Origin: UBA7672 sp965279205
Lineage (GTDB): Bacteria > Pseudomonadota > Alphaproteobacteria > Caulobacterales > Hyphomonadaceae
Assembly: GCA_965279205.1 (NCBI GenBank)
Contig: OZ257144.1
Span: 1,302,001-1,366,000, forward strand
Reading direction: 5' to 3'
DNA length: 64,000 nucleotides
In this document: one piece after another, positions 33,631-43,577 of the stretch
Layout of the letters: every line of letters begins with the position of its first letter
Position numbering within the stretch: the first letter of the stretch is position 1
Translations under genes and position numbers: made by a program
The notes under the pieces: model-generated
Seen by the model: only the letters and a program-made list of their open reading frames with translations
Told to the model about the DNA's origin: nothing
The model's database searches: none

Positions 33631-34488
33631 TCATTTCACCTGACTGACTGGCCGGTCGAGCATGTAGCGGAACCCTTCGGCGAACCACGGACCGTGCATC
33701 GACATGTGGTGCTGGTTCTCGAACAGGCGGGAGGAAATCTCGAGGCCGGTTTCCTGGCGAGACAACGCCGTCGCCAGCGCAGCTGCATTTTCCCGCATGC
33801 CGGGCGACTCAAGCCCGCCCACGCCGATCATCACGCGTTTTGCTGCGGCAGCCGATGAAAGGTTCCTCGCGGCCGGCAAGGCAGTCTTGTCGGCCCAGAT
33901 AGACGGGCTGCCGATCAGGTATCCGTCGAAACTGTCCCGCGCCTTGAGAAGCACGTTCGTGGCGAAAATCCCGCCGAGCGACTGGCCGGCCAGGAAGGCC
34001 CTGTCTCGGTCGACCGAATATTTCTGCTCGATGAAGGGGCGCAATTCGTCGACGAGGAAGGACAGGAACGCATCGCCACCGCCGCCAATCTCGGGCCGGT
34101 CCTCAAAATGGCCGAACATGAAGTCGTGCTCGCGGTTCGTCACCACGCTCTCGAAGTCAGGATCGGTATAGCCGATCGCCACCACATAAGCCGATGGCGT
34201 GCTGGTTCCGATCGGGATCATGCGGGCGATGTCGGTCGCTATGCCGAAATACCAGTTTCCGTCGAGCACGTAGATGACGGGCGACTTTTGACCGAGCGGT
34301 GGTGGTTTGGCGGGCTCCGCCACCCGCACCAGATATTCCCGCCCGGAGCTTTCAGCGCGCAGCAGATATTGTCGCGCGTTCGGGATCGTCGCCGCGCCTT
34401 CAAAGAGCATTTTCGGCGGACCGGCAAACGCGCTGCCAGACAGTGCGGCGATCATCGCTGCGGCGGCAAGAAGGGCCCGCGTGATCAT
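33631..34488 (-). CDS. Secreted esterase (Fes/IroE-like alpha/beta hydrolase)
   Basis: 285 residues, signal peptide at the start and a perfect AAGGAG site before the ATG at 34488. YVLDGNWYF is the oxyanion-strand segment, GQSLGG the nucleophile elbow and a His-rich NQHHMSMHG closes the triad, as in Fes/IroE and D-family esterases. Periplasmic. Siderophore or aryl ester hydrolysis are possible but not shown. First gene of the operon with the membrane and XRE genes. Confidence 0.85.
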   Translation of the reverse strand: MITRALLAAAAMIAALSGSAFAGPPKMLFEGAATIPNARQYLLRAESSGREYLVRVAEPAKPPPLGQKSPVIYVLDGNWYFGIATDIARMIPIGTSTPSAYVVAIGYTDPDFESVVTNREHDFMFGHFEDRPEIGGGGDAFLSFLVDELRPFIEQKYSVDRDRAFLAGQSLGGIFATNVLLKARDSFDGYLIGSPSIWADKTALPAARNLSSAAAAKRVMIGVGGLESPGMRENAAALATALSRQETGLEISSRLFENQHHMSMHGPWFAEGFRYMLDRPVSQVK

Positions 34489-34501
34489 GCGTATCTCCTT
34501 C

Positions 34502-35467
34502 CTAGTAGCGCTCTGTCTCGATGCCGCGCTTCTTGAGTTGCACCTGCAGGCTGTCGGGCCCGATGAGATGGCCGGCGCCTACGGCGATGAATGCGACGCC
34601 CGAGCCCTCGAGGATCTTCTCGATCCGGGCGGCCCAGTTCTGGTTGCGCTTCTTGAATATGGTGTCGGTGAAGGACCGATCGCTCGACATCAGGGCGAAG
34701 GCCATCATGGCCTCGACCATGTTCGTCTCGCCGCGCGCCCAGCTGCTGAAGGTGAGTTCGCTGATGCGTTCCTTGCCCGCGTTCATCGTGATCGGCGTCA
34801 TGATCAATTCGCGCAGGCTCGCAAGCTGGGCTTCGACGGCATGGCCGAGCATCAGACGGATCTGGTCGTCGACCTCTTCGAGCCCCTTAACTTCGTGCCC
34901 GAGCGCGAACGCCATGCGCCCGAGAGCGTTGTCGATGCCGTTGGCCGGATCGAACGGGCCGGAAGTGAAGGGCGTGCGCGAGAGCGCATAGTTCGTGAAC
35001 CAGGGCTGCAGCTCTTCGGTCTTGGCGATGATGTCGGGAGGCGTACCGGCAATCCGGAACGCCTCGGCGAGTTTTTCGCCTTCGTCGGTCGTCAGCAGGC
35101 TGGAGAGTTTCGTTCCGTCCCACTGCGCATACTTTTCGACGATGGGAAGGACGGCGGCCTGGATGCCGTCAGGATCGCCGATCTCGGCAACTTCCAGCCA
35201 GAGCTCGGATGCGCTGGCAAAGGCGGCGTCGAGCCGGTCGCTGCGCCAGTTCGTGCCGTCCTTCAGGATATGGATCGTGCCGGTGATGTAGATCGTCGAG
35301 TCGTCGTCGTGGATCACCCACATCGGCAGGCCTTTGCCCGCCGCCGGTTCAGGCGCCGTCGGCTGTGGCGTCGATGCTTGCGCCGCTGCTGTCGCGCTCA
35401 GGGACGCCGACAGCATGGCGAAGGCCAGGAGACGGCGAAGACAAACGAAAGCAAATGAAAGCGTCAT
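34502..35467 (-). CDS. TraB/GumN-family protein
   Basis: 321 residues with a signal peptide and a Pro-rich mature start. The core TIYITGTIHILKDG and LWLEVAEIGD is the GumN/TraB fold (metalloprotease-like, EREALA superfamily, usually with a HxxxE-type motif). The C-terminus FIAVGAGHLIGPDSLQ with ends in RY is typical of the family. Envelope location. Function in bacteria is poorly defined. Confidence 0.87.
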   Translation of the reverse strand: MTLSFAFVCLRRLLAFAMLSASLSATAAAQASTPQPTAPEPAAGKGLPMWVIHDDDSTIYITGTIHILKDGTNWRSDRLDAAFASASELWLEVAEIGDPDGIQAAVLPIVEKYAQWDGTKLSSLLTTDEGEKLAEAFRIAGTPPDIIAKTEELQPWFTNYALSRTPFTSGPFDPANGIDNALGRMAFALGHEVKGLEEVDDQIRLMLGHAVEAQLASLRELIMTPITMNAGKERISELTFSSWARGETNMVEAMMAFALMSSDRSFTDTIFKKRNQNWAARIEKILEGSGVAFIAVGAGHLIGPDSLQVQLKKRGIETERY

Positions 35468-35497
35468 GCCGTGTCCCCTCCGTACGCGCTTTCCTAT

Positions 35498-35692
35498 CTA
35501 GCCGCGTCTTGCCGTCCTGCGCCACAGGATGACTCCGAACGCGGCGGTCCAGAATACCGCCGGTATCGCGAGTTCGATGCGCCCCACGGCGTCGAGCTGG
35601 GTGTAGCAGGCGGCAAGGATGGTGATGGGGATCAGGGCAATCGCGCCATACACCCAGGCGGGCAGGCGCTTGATCGAGCCGGTTGCAGGCAT
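35498..35692 (-). CDS. Small membrane protein
   Basis: 64 residues with two membrane segments (WVYGAIALIPITILAACY and ELAIPAVFWTAAFGVILW) and a basic tail (RRTARRG). ATG 35692 follows AAGGGAG. No family recognised. Between the GumN-like gene and tex, with no shared operon signs. Confidence 0.6.
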   Translation of the reverse strand: MPATGSIKRLPAWVYGAIALIPITILAACYTQLDAVGRIELAIPAVFWTAAFGVILWRRTARRG

Positions 35693-35813
35693 GACAGGCT
35701 CCCTTTGCAGAATGTAAAGGAAGCTTTGCATTACTGGATGGACTCGTCAAGGCGCTCTGACTGAAAAATCAGCCACTGCGTGCGCCCGTTTGTGAAGGCG
35801 GCGCGTCTCCTCG

Positions 35814-38147
35814 CTAGTTCAGCTTCAGGTTCTTCAGCGCTGCGAACGGGTTGCTGGAATCGTCGCTGGGTTTGGGCGGGGCGGCGGAATAGTTGGCCGG
35901 GCCGGACTTGGCGGGGGCGGGCTTGCCCTTCCGCGTTGAAGGCGCAGGCGCGCCTGCTTCGATCGCGCCGCTCTTCATCGTGAGGGCGACGCGCTTGCGG
36001 GCGACATCGACTTCCTTCACCCGCACGCTGACGACGTCGCCGGCTTTCACCACGTCGCGCGGATCCTTCACGAACTTGTCCGCGAGTTCCGAGATGTGGA
36101 CGAGACCGTCCTGGTGGACGCCGACGTCGACGAAGGCGCCGAAGGCCGTGACGTTGGTGACAGTGCCCTCAAGACGCATGCCGACTTTCAGATCGCCGAT
36201 CTCCTCGACGCCGTCCTGGAAGGTTGCGGTCTTGAATTGCGGGCGCGGGTCGCGGCCGGGCTTTTCGAGTTCGGAAAGGATGTCGGTGATGGTGGGCACG
36301 CCAAACGTTTCGTCTGCGAACTCGGCCGGCTTGACCGACGACAGGAAGGCCTTGTCGCCGATGATGCTCTTCAGCGGCTTGCCGGATTTTTCGGCGATGC
36401 GTTCGACCACCGGATAGGCTTCCGGGTGAACGGCCGAGGCATCGAGCGGGTTCTTGCCGTCCATGATGCGCAGGAAGCCGGCGGCCTGTTCGAAGGCCTT
36501 GGGTCCCATGCGCGGAACCTTCTTGAGCGCGGTGCGCGCCTGGAAGGGGCCGTGTTCGTCGCGATAGGTGACGATGTTGGCGGCAAGCGCCGAGTTGAGG
36601 CCGGACACGCGCGCCAGCAGCGGCGCGGACGCGGTGTTCACATCGACGCCAACGGCGTTGACGCAATCCTCCACCACTGCATCGAGCGAGCGGGCGAGGG
36701 CGTTCTGGTCGACATCGTGCTGGTACTGGCCGACGCCGATGGCCTTCGGTTCGATCTTCACCAGTTCAGCCAGCGGATCCTGCAGGCGGCGGGCGATGGA
36801 GACAGCGCCGCGCAGCGAGACGTCGAGCTGCGGGAATTCCTTCGCGGCCAGTTCCGAAGCCGAATAGACCGATGCGCCGGCCTCTGACACGGTAACGCGC
36901 GTGAGTTTCAGTTCTGGCATCTTGGCCGAGAGTTCAGCGACAAGCTTGTCCGTCTCGCGGCTGGCCGTTCCGTTGCCGACGCTAACAAGTTCGACACCGT
37001 GGCGCTTGGTGAGCTGGGCAAGCGTGACCAGCGATCCCTGCCAGTCCTTCCTGGGTTCGTGCGGATAGATGGTGGCCGTCTCGAGCAGCTTGCCGGTGGC
37101 GTCGACCACCGCGATCTTGCAACCTGTGCGGATCCCCGGATCGACACCCATCACGACTTTGGGGCCAGCAGGCGCCGCCAGCAACAGGTCGTGCATGTTG
37201 CGCGAGAAAACGCGGATCGCTTCGTTATCCGAACGCTCCTTGAGGCGATCGATCAGGTCGGTCGAGCTGGAGGAGGAGAGACGCGTCTTCCAGGCCTGGC
37301 GCGCCGTTTCGGCAAGCCAGGTGTCGGACGGACGGCCGCGCTCGGAAATGCCAAACTGGCTCATGATGGTGGTGACGGCCGGGTGGCGCGCCTTCGGATC
37401 GTGCGGCAGGTTGAGGTCGATCTTCAGCACGCCTTCCTTCTCGCCGCGCAGCAGGGCCAGCGCGCGATGGGACGGCATGTTCTGGATCGGCTCGTCGAAT
37501 TCGAAATAGTCGGAGAACTTGGCGCCTTCAGTCTCCTTGCCCTTCACGAGGCCAGAAGAGAGCTTGCCGCCCGTCCACACCTTCTCGCGGATGGCGCGGA
37601 CCAGTTCCGGCGTTTCCGCCATGCGCTCGATCAGGATATTTCGCGCGCCCTCGAGGGCAGCATCGCCATCGGCAATGCCCTTGTCCGATGAAACGTATTT
37701 CAGCGCTTCTGCAACGGGGTCTAGCGTTGGATCGGCGAGCAGCCGGTCGGCCAGCGGTTCGAGTCCCGCTTCGCGGGCGATCGACGCCTTGGTGCGGCGC
37801 TTGGGGCGATAGGGTGCGTAGAGATCCTCGAGCTCGACCTTGGTCTGCGCGGCGCGGATTTGCTTCTCCAGCTCGGGCGTAAGCTTGCCCTGCTCGGTGA
37901 TGGAGCGCAGCACTACTTCGCGGCGATCGGCGAGAATGGTGAGATATTCGAGGCGTTCGGCGAGCGTGCGCAGCTGCGTATCGTCCAGCCCGCCAGTGCG
38001 TTCTTTCCGGTAGCGCGCGATGAAGGGAACCGAGGCGCCTTCCTCGATCAGCTGGATGGCCGCCGCGACCTGGCCTTCGCCAACCCCAAGCTCCTTTGCG
38101 ATGATCCGGGCGATTTCAGCGACGGTGCGGGGATCTTTGCCGGACAT
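35814..38147 (-). CDS. tex: Tex, RNA-binding transcription accessory protein
   Basis: 777 residues, full length. N-terminal helical Tex domains, the YqgF-like nuclease-fold region (VMGVDPGIRTGCKIAVVD), the helix-hairpin-helix region (NTASAPLLARVSGL, GPKAFEQAAGFLRI) and a C-terminal S1 domain (EGTVTNVTAFGAFVDVGVHQ) are in the normal order. Start at 38147 is preferred over the in-frame GTG at 38159. A conserved factor affecting transcription and RNA metabolism. Confidence 0.97.
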   Translation of the reverse strand: MSGKDPRTVAEIARIIAKELGVGEGQVAAAIQLIEEGASVPFIARYRKERTGGLDDTQLRTLAERLEYLTILADRREVVLRSITEQGKLTPELEKQIRAAQTKVELEDLYAPYRPKRRTKASIAREAGLEPLADRLLADPTLDPVAEALKYVSSDKGIADGDAALEGARNILIERMAETPELVRAIREKVWTGGKLSSGLVKGKETEGAKFSDYFEFDEPIQNMPSHRALALLRGEKEGVLKIDLNLPHDPKARHPAVTTIMSQFGISERGRPSDTWLAETARQAWKTRLSSSSSTDLIDRLKERSDNEAIRVFSRNMHDLLLAAPAGPKVVMGVDPGIRTGCKIAVVDATGKLLETATIYPHEPRKDWQGSLVTLAQLTKRHGVELVSVGNGTASRETDKLVAELSAKMPELKLTRVTVSEAGASVYSASELAAKEFPQLDVSLRGAVSIARRLQDPLAELVKIEPKAIGVGQYQHDVDQNALARSLDAVVEDCVNAVGVDVNTASAPLLARVSGLNSALAANIVTYRDEHGPFQARTALKKVPRMGPKAFEQAAGFLRIMDGKNPLDASAVHPEAYPVVERIAEKSGKPLKSIIGDKAFLSSVKPAEFADETFGVPTITDILSELEKPGRDPRPQFKTATFQDGVEEIGDLKVGMRLEGTVTNVTAFGAFVDVGVHQDGLVHISELADKFVKDPRDVVKAGDVVSVRVKEVDVARKRVALTMKSGAIEAGAPAPSTRKGKPAPAKSGPANYSAAPPKPSDDSSNPFAALKNLKLN

Positions 38148-38279
38148 TGGGAGCCTCACTTGCAGTTTTTCGGGTCAGTGCGGGCGCGAGGCTATGGGTA
38201 GCCGCCGCCGGTGTCACGGTGTGGCGCGGCAATGGTTAGCGACTGGTTAGGCGCAAAGATTTCCACAGGGAAACAGACG

Positions 38280-40586
38280 TCAGAACACCTGCTTCTTCGT
38301 CGTCAACGTCACATCGCCCATCTGGATGCGCACAGCATTGGACGGGCGCGCGTCGGTCGTGACGCGGGCGTCCGGCGGTAGTTCGGTCCAGACGCCCTGG
38401 ATGAGCCAGGCCGGCTTTTCGGTTGAACCGGCGGGCGGGGCCAGGGTGAAATCGAGGAAGGCGCCATCGCTGGTGCGGCCGACGATTTCCACGATGTAGT
38501 AGCCATTCTGCGGCTCCCGCATCGCAATCGGTGTTGCGCCATAGCTCAGCTGTGTCGGGTGCGCGCCAGCAGGAATGCGCAGGCGCACAAGGCGGGCGCC
38601 GGGCGCAGACAGTTGCAGCCGGACAGCGCGCTTGCCATCGCCCGTGGCCGTGTCGCTAACGATGGCTGCGCTCGCGGCGGGCCGATCGACAAAATCGAGC
38701 AGCCGGCCAGCGAGGGCCTGCGCGGCGCCGGGCGGCGAGGGGATTTCACCGACGGCCAGCTGGCCGCGTACGGCCGTAGGCAATGCCTTGGGTGTGGCGG
38801 ACGCGAACAGGCCGGCCTTGTGCTCGTCCATGTCGTAGTGCGCGGTAAAGTTGAGCGGTTGCGGGCGATCGACGCTGTAGGCTGGCTGCATCGTGGTCAC
38901 GACAGCAGCAGCGACCAGTGCTGTGGCGAGGACTGCAATCACGGTCTTGCGCCGTGCCGCCAGCGGCGCAACCAGCGCCAGAAGCGGTGCGAGCACCAGC
39001 GCTTCCACCACGCCGAACATGGCAGCGAGGCCGAGGCCCATCATGATGTCGAGCAGCTGGATCAACGGGAAGAAGATCAGCACGAGCAGCACGCTTGCAG
39101 CGGCGTAGGCGATCAGCCGGTAGCGTGGGAGCAGCCAGGCGACGACCGCGCACAGCACGAACACGACGCCCGGGATCAGGAACATCATCGAGAAGCCGGG
39201 TACGGCGAAGGACAGGCCCATCCCGGTGAGCAGGAACCAGAACCAGCCCGAGGCAAAGAGCGCCTCGCGCTTTGACTTGTGCGCGAGAAAACCCAGTCCG
39301 ATGGCTGACGCCAGCAGTACGGAGAGGAAGATCGTGATGTTCAGCGCCTGGGGCGATGCGATCCAGTATTGCGGTTCAGGTCGCAGCAGGCCGATGCCCG
39401 CCTGCGCCAGGAAGGCGAACAGGCCGCCAGTGATCAGCAGCGCTGGCGGCAGGACCAGCGCGCGCCAGTCGAGCTTCTGCCAGCCGCCAGCGCGTGTCGG
39501 GCGCACCAGCAGCATGGCCGAGACGCCAAAGCAGAGTCCCAGCAGCACAAGGGCGAAGACCTCGGGCAGAGTGACAAACAGGCGCGAGCCGATGTCGGAA
39601 TAGGCGATGTCGCCGCCGGTCTTGTCGCGGCTCCAGTCGCTGGCGAGGAAGGCGCGCGTGGCGCCGAGCGCCTGGTCGCCCATGTGCTGCACGCTGGCGC
39701 GATCGAGGTGGTCGAGATCGTCGTGATTGGTGTGATAGAAATCGAGCCCGTCCGCGATCGCGATGTTGATGCCGTTCGATCCATCGTTGAGGTGGACCGT
39801 CAGGTCGGTCGAGTTGGGCAGGAGTTCGTAGACAGCGGTCATCATCGAGTTCGAGAACGGCCGCGCGCCATTCTTCGCCCAGTCGCCGACCACGCCGGCA
39901 TTGGGATGGCCGGTCTCGAACATCATCGCCGGGCCGCGCACGCCGCGCGCCTCGAGATTGATGATGCGGCCGACTTCGAAGCCGTATTTTTGCTTGCTGT
40001 CGACGAAGGCCTGCGCGCCGAGCAAGGCGGCTTCCTCGCCATCGGTGATCAGGAAGACGACCGGTTTTGCCGGCGGCGTCTGCTTCAGATGCTGCGCCAC
40101 TTCGAGCCAGACGGCGACACCAATGCCATCATCGCCAAAGCCGGGGCTGGCTTCGACACTGTCATAGTGGGCGGTAAGGATCAGGGCGGGGCCCTCGGTG
40201 GGGCCGGCGCGGAAAAAGATGTTCTCAACCTTGGCGCAGCGAATCGCCGAGCCGGTAATCGATCCACGGCAAGCGTTCTGCGAGACGATCTGTGGCTGAT
40301 AGCCGAGTGACGTGATTTCGCGCAGCAGGCGTTCGCGCGTAGCGTCCAGCGGCGCCGAGTCGACCGGATGCGGCGTGCCATCGAGAACGCGGGCGAGGCG
40401 ATCAAGCGCCCGCGTGGTGTCGAACTGGTCGGGCGCATTGCTGACGCGCATCGGATCGAGTTGCAGCGGCACGGCGCGGAAGACGAACAGCACCAACAGG
40501 ATCAGCAGGACGGCGAGCGGCCAGATCGCAGTCGTGCGCTCGGGCGAATGCGATGACGAGTCTGTGGTCAGATCGTCCGTGTCCAT
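38280..40586 (-). CDS. M28-family zinc exopeptidase with membrane domain
   Basis: 768 residues. One N-terminal membrane helix, then an M28 domain with metal ligands visible in LTAHYDSVE, GFGDDGIG and TDGEEAALLG, and a C-terminal half containing about eight membrane helices and a beta-rich tail. This is the layout of ER metallopeptidase 1-like and related bacterial aminopeptidases with the catalytic domain outside the cytoplasm. ATG at 40586 has AAGAGG ahead; a GTG at 40592 is less likely. Confidence 0.92.
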   Translation of the reverse strand: MDTDDLTTDSSSHSPERTTAIWPLAVLLILLVLFVFRAVPLQLDPMRVSNAPDQFDTTRALDRLARVLDGTPHPVDSAPLDATRERLLREITSLGYQPQIVSQNACRGSITGSAIRCAKVENIFFRAGPTEGPALILTAHYDSVEASPGFGDDGIGVAVWLEVAQHLKQTPPAKPVVFLITDGEEAALLGAQAFVDSKQKYGFEVGRIINLEARGVRGPAMMFETGHPNAGVVGDWAKNGARPFSNSMMTAVYELLPNSTDLTVHLNDGSNGINIAIADGLDFYHTNHDDLDHLDRASVQHMGDQALGATRAFLASDWSRDKTGGDIAYSDIGSRLFVTLPEVFALVLLGLCFGVSAMLLVRPTRAGGWQKLDWRALVLPPALLITGGLFAFLAQAGIGLLRPEPQYWIASPQALNITIFLSVLLASAIGLGFLAHKSKREALFASGWFWFLLTGMGLSFAVPGFSMMFLIPGVVFVLCAVVAWLLPRYRLIAYAAASVLLVLIFFPLIQLLDIMMGLGLAAMFGVVEALVLAPLLALVAPLAARRKTVIAVLATALVAAAVVTTMQPAYSVDRPQPLNFTAHYDMDEHKAGLFASATPKALPTAVRGQLAVGEIPSPPGAAQALAGRLLDFVDRPAASAAIVSDTATGDGKRAVRLQLSAPGARLVRLRIPAGAHPTQLSYGATPIAMREPQNGYYIVEIVGRTSDGAFLDFTLAPPAGSTEKPAWLIQGVWTELPPDARVTTDARPSNAVRIQMGDVTLTTKKQVF

Positions 40587-40639
40587 GTCCACCCTCTTGT
40601 CGTTTCGCCCCCGGGACGGACGATAAGGGAGGATAGGGA

Positions 40640-41989
40640 TCAGCGCCAGCGCAGCGTCTGGCCGGTTTCCTCTGCGGGAGGCGGCGCAAGACGGCGGACA
40701 GCCATCGTAGCGATGAAGGCGGCGGCAAGGCTCACCGCGCCGACTTCGACCGAGCCCGTAAGTTCAAGCACGAGGATCGCGGCGGTCAGCGGCGCATCCA
40801 GCAGCACAGCGAACGCAATCGCCATTCCGAGTACGCCGAGATAGGCCTGCGGCGCCGGGATGCCGAGCGCGAGACCAGCCACCACGCCAAGGCTCGCGCC
40901 GATCATCGAGCCGACATAGAGCGCAGGCGCAATCGGTCCTCCGCCCCACCGGAACCCGAACGTGATTGCGGCGGCGGCGATCTTCGCAATCGCAAGAACC
41001 GGCATCAATTCGGCGCCATAGTTTCCGCCCAAGGCTGCGCTCAAGGGTTCGTATCCGATGCCGAGCGCCTGCGGGAAGGCAAGCGCAACGACGCCTAGCG
41101 AGACACCGCCGAAGAAAGGCAGCAGCCAGAGCGGCATGTGGATGCGTCCCGCGGCAGAGGCGATCATCACCGGCGCGCGCGACCAGATCACGCTGGCGCT
41201 GTAGGCGAACATGATCAGCACGGGCAGCGCCACCAGCGCCGCAAGATGTGCCTGCATTGGAATCGCGCCGACGTCGGGAATCCCGATCATCGGGCGTCCG
41301 TCCATCTGCCAGCGCGCCATCAGCCAGGCAGCCACCGAGGCGACAGCAACAGGCCCCAGCGAAGACAGACGCTGGCGGCGCAGCACCAGTTCGCGCGCCA
41401 GGAACAGGCCGGCGATCGGCGCGTGCAGCGCCGCGGAGATCGCAGCAGCGACACCCATGCCGAGCAGCATGCGTCGCGCGGCGACGTTGAGGCCAAGCAA
41501 CCGGCCCGACAACACAGCGAGGCCACCGCCCAGATGCGCTGCCGGCTCCTCGCGGCCCGAGCTTCCGCCCCATCCCAGCGACACGATCGAGATCAGCGCC
41601 GACAGGAAAGCGTCACGCAGCGCCAGTGTGGTCGAGCGGATCGATCCGCGAAGGCGCCGGTTCTGGATCACGTCCTGCAGGCCGAAGGCACGGGGCGCCG
41701 GCCCCCATCCCATCGAAATGCCAAGGCGTAGCAGCAGACAGATCACCGAACCGCCAACGATCGGTCCGATCAGCCGGCTCCACCACGGCATCTCGATCAG
41801 GCGCGAGGACAGCCGGCCCGAAGCTGCGCCAAAGGCCAGGAACTGCGCGTAGATCACCAGATTGTAGATCAGCGTCACGGCCAGTGCGGCCAGCACGCCG
41901 ACGAGAATCGCGAGCGCCCACATGTAAAGGCCGCCGCGAGGTGGGCGGCCCATGACTTCGCCGGATGGAAGAACGATCTCACGCGACAT
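40640..41989 (-). CDS. ClC-family chloride channel/antiporter
   Basis: 449 residues with about ten membrane helices. The GREGP-type gating motif reads GREEP with the gating Glu at 147, the third anion-site segment is WGGGPIAPALYVGS, and the AP-region reads HAPIAGLFLARE. The first GSGIP-type motif is not evident. Conserved gating Glu suggests a Cl-/H+ antiporter-type member, but the proton Glu cannot be placed surely. Role in acid or anion stress. Confidence 0.9.
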   Translation of the reverse strand: MSREIVLPSGEVMGRPPRGGLYMWALAILVGVLAALAVTLIYNLVIYAQFLAFGAASGRLSSRLIEMPWWSRLIGPIVGGSVICLLLRLGISMGWGPAPRAFGLQDVIQNRRLRGSIRSTTLALRDAFLSALISIVSLGWGGSSGREEPAAHLGGGLAVLSGRLLGLNVAARRMLLGMGVAAAISAALHAPIAGLFLARELVLRRQRLSSLGPVAVASVAAWLMARWQMDGRPMIGIPDVGAIPMQAHLAALVALPVLIMFAYSASVIWSRAPVMIASAAGRIHMPLWLLPFFGGVSLGVVALAFPQALGIGYEPLSAALGGNYGAELMPVLAIAKIAAAAITFGFRWGGGPIAPALYVGSMIGASLGVVAGLALGIPAPQAYLGVLGMAIAFAVLLDAPLTAAILVLELTGSVEVGAVSLAAAFIATMAVRRLAPPPAEETGQTLRWR

Positions 41990-42171
41990 CTCTCATACGT
42001 TCTCCGTGCGTTGCGCCGTGGGTCAAGGCAAAGCAGAGGCGCGTGGACAAAATTTCAGTGTCCTGACGGTCGGGAAAGCGCTTGCGCGAACGGAAGGCGG
42101 CCTGCCGCACGATGTGGACAGGCGGAAGGGATTGCCTCAAGCCTGACAGCGCCTTTCCGTGGAGTTGCCGC

Positions 42172-42870
42172 ATGCGTGTCGTTTCGCTTTCCGTGATCGC
42201 ATTGGGTCTCGCGGCTTGCGGCGGTGAGAAGGATGCGGCCCCGATTGCGCCGGCGCCCGAATCTGCGCCAGCGGACGTATCCGGTCCGGCCGCGCCAGAA
42301 ACGCCGGCGCCGGATGCGGCCGCAGGCGTCGCGCAAACGCTTCAGCTCGTCTGTGGCGCTCCGTTCGCTCCGGATGCGACGGCGGGCACGCTGATGGCGG
42401 CGTTCGGGCCGGAGAATGTGATTCCCGAAACGATCGATGGACCGGAAGGCGAGAAGCTCAACATCACCGCCATCTATCCCGGCGATCCGACGCGCCGCAT
42501 CGAGGTGACCTTCCGCGACGAGGAAGCGCGCACAGGCGTCGCGTCGGTGACGGTCAAGGGCGCGGGCTCAAGCTGGACAGGCCCGGGTGGTATCCGGGCC
42601 GGAGACACGATCGCAGCCATCGAGAAAGCCAACGGCACGCCGCTTCAGATCGCGGGCTTTGGCTGGGACTATGGCGGCTATGTCACTGACTGGTCTGGCG
42701 GCAAGCTCGCCCAACCCGCGCCGAAATGTCGTCTGAGCGTCAGGTTCGATCTGCCGGGTGATGCATCATCGGACCAGCTGCTCGGCGATGGCGTGCAGCT
42801 CAGGTCCAGCCAGGCGCTGCTCCGAAGCGCGAAGCCTACAGTCGTCGAGTTTGGAATAAGCTGGGAATAG
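42172..42870 (+). CDS. Envelope lipoprotein of unknown function
   Basis: 232 residues from ATG 42172, with GGAG upstream. Lipobox LAACG, then a Pro/Ala-rich linker (APIAPAPESAPADVSGPAAP) and a mixed alpha/beta domain containing one pair of cysteines (LVCGAPF and PKCRLSV). Start chosen to begin at the signal peptide. No fold recognised. Confidence 0.75.
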   Translation: MRVVSLSVIALGLAACGGEKDAAPIAPAPESAPADVSGPAAPETPAPDAAAGVAQTLQLVCGAPFAPDATAGTLMAAFGPENVIPETIDGPEGEKLNITAIYPGDPTRRIEVTFRDEEARTGVASVTVKGAGSSWTGPGGIRAGDTIAAIEKANGTPLQIAGFGWDYGGYVTDWSGGKLAQPAPKCRLSVRFDLPGDASSDQLLGDGVQLRSSQALLRSAKPTVVEFGISWE

Positions 42871-42885
42871 CTCCGGCGAGCTTGC

Positions 42886-43407
42886 TTACGCCTTCGGGCG
42901 CTTGCACGTGGCCGTCAGCTTCTTGTCGTCCGTGGTCACCAGCTTGTCGGCCGACAGCTCGTCGATCGTCGACAGCGACTCGCCGAGCAATGGATTGTTG
43001 CTCCCGGAATTGGCGAGGTGCTGGTTCAGCTGTCCGTGATCGATGACTTTGCCGTCGCTCTTGAGGCTGGTCGCCGCAGCAAATTTCGCATTTTCCCAGA
43101 GCTTGCCGTCGCGGATCTCCCATACGCCGCGGGACGTGTAGGTCGCTTCGAGATTGCGGCCCTGAACCTTGCCCTTCTCGACATGGGTCGAGTTCCACTT
43201 GCCGTCCGAGAAGTAGGTGATGGTTCCCACGAGATCCGAGACAATGCCGGTCGGGCCCTTGTCCTTCGCCGTACAGGTCCATGTGCCATGCACGCTGGCG
43301 GCCTGACCCGTAAGAGCCACGGCCTCCTTGGCGCCACATGCGACAAGCACGAGCGCGGGAAGGGTGCAGGCGGCAAGACGGCTGGAGCGGATCACGGCAA
43401 CCCCCAT
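42886..43407 (-). CDS. Envelope lipoprotein, lipocalin-like
   Basis: 173 residues. Lipobox LVAC, followed by a beta-rich domain with GTWTCTAKD, KWNSTHVEK and a final CKRPKA; cysteines at about 46 and 168 may form a disulfide. The regular strand pattern suggests a lipocalin-like or DUF-type barrel. Convergent with the 42172 gene. Function unknown. Confidence 0.7.
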   Translation of the reverse strand: MGVAVIRSSRLAACTLPALVLVACGAKEAVALTGQAASVHGTWTCTAKDKGPTGIVSDLVGTITYFSDGKWNSTHVEKGKVQGRNLEATYTSRGVWEIRDGKLWENAKFAAATSLKSDGKVIDHGQLNQHLANSGSNNPLLGESLSTIDELSADKLVTTDDKKLTATCKRPKA

Positions 43408-43577
43408 GGTTGCGCAGAGGCTGGGCCTAAAAGGTTTCCGGGTCGCTTACCGTATGGCCCAAATCCTCTTCAAAGGCCTGTGTGGAGGCGGTTTTCAGCC
43501 TGTCCTGACGCAGATTTGCATCGCACCTGCGGTCAGTCCTGCTCTATCCTTCGCGCAACAAGCCGGGAGGAAACCCG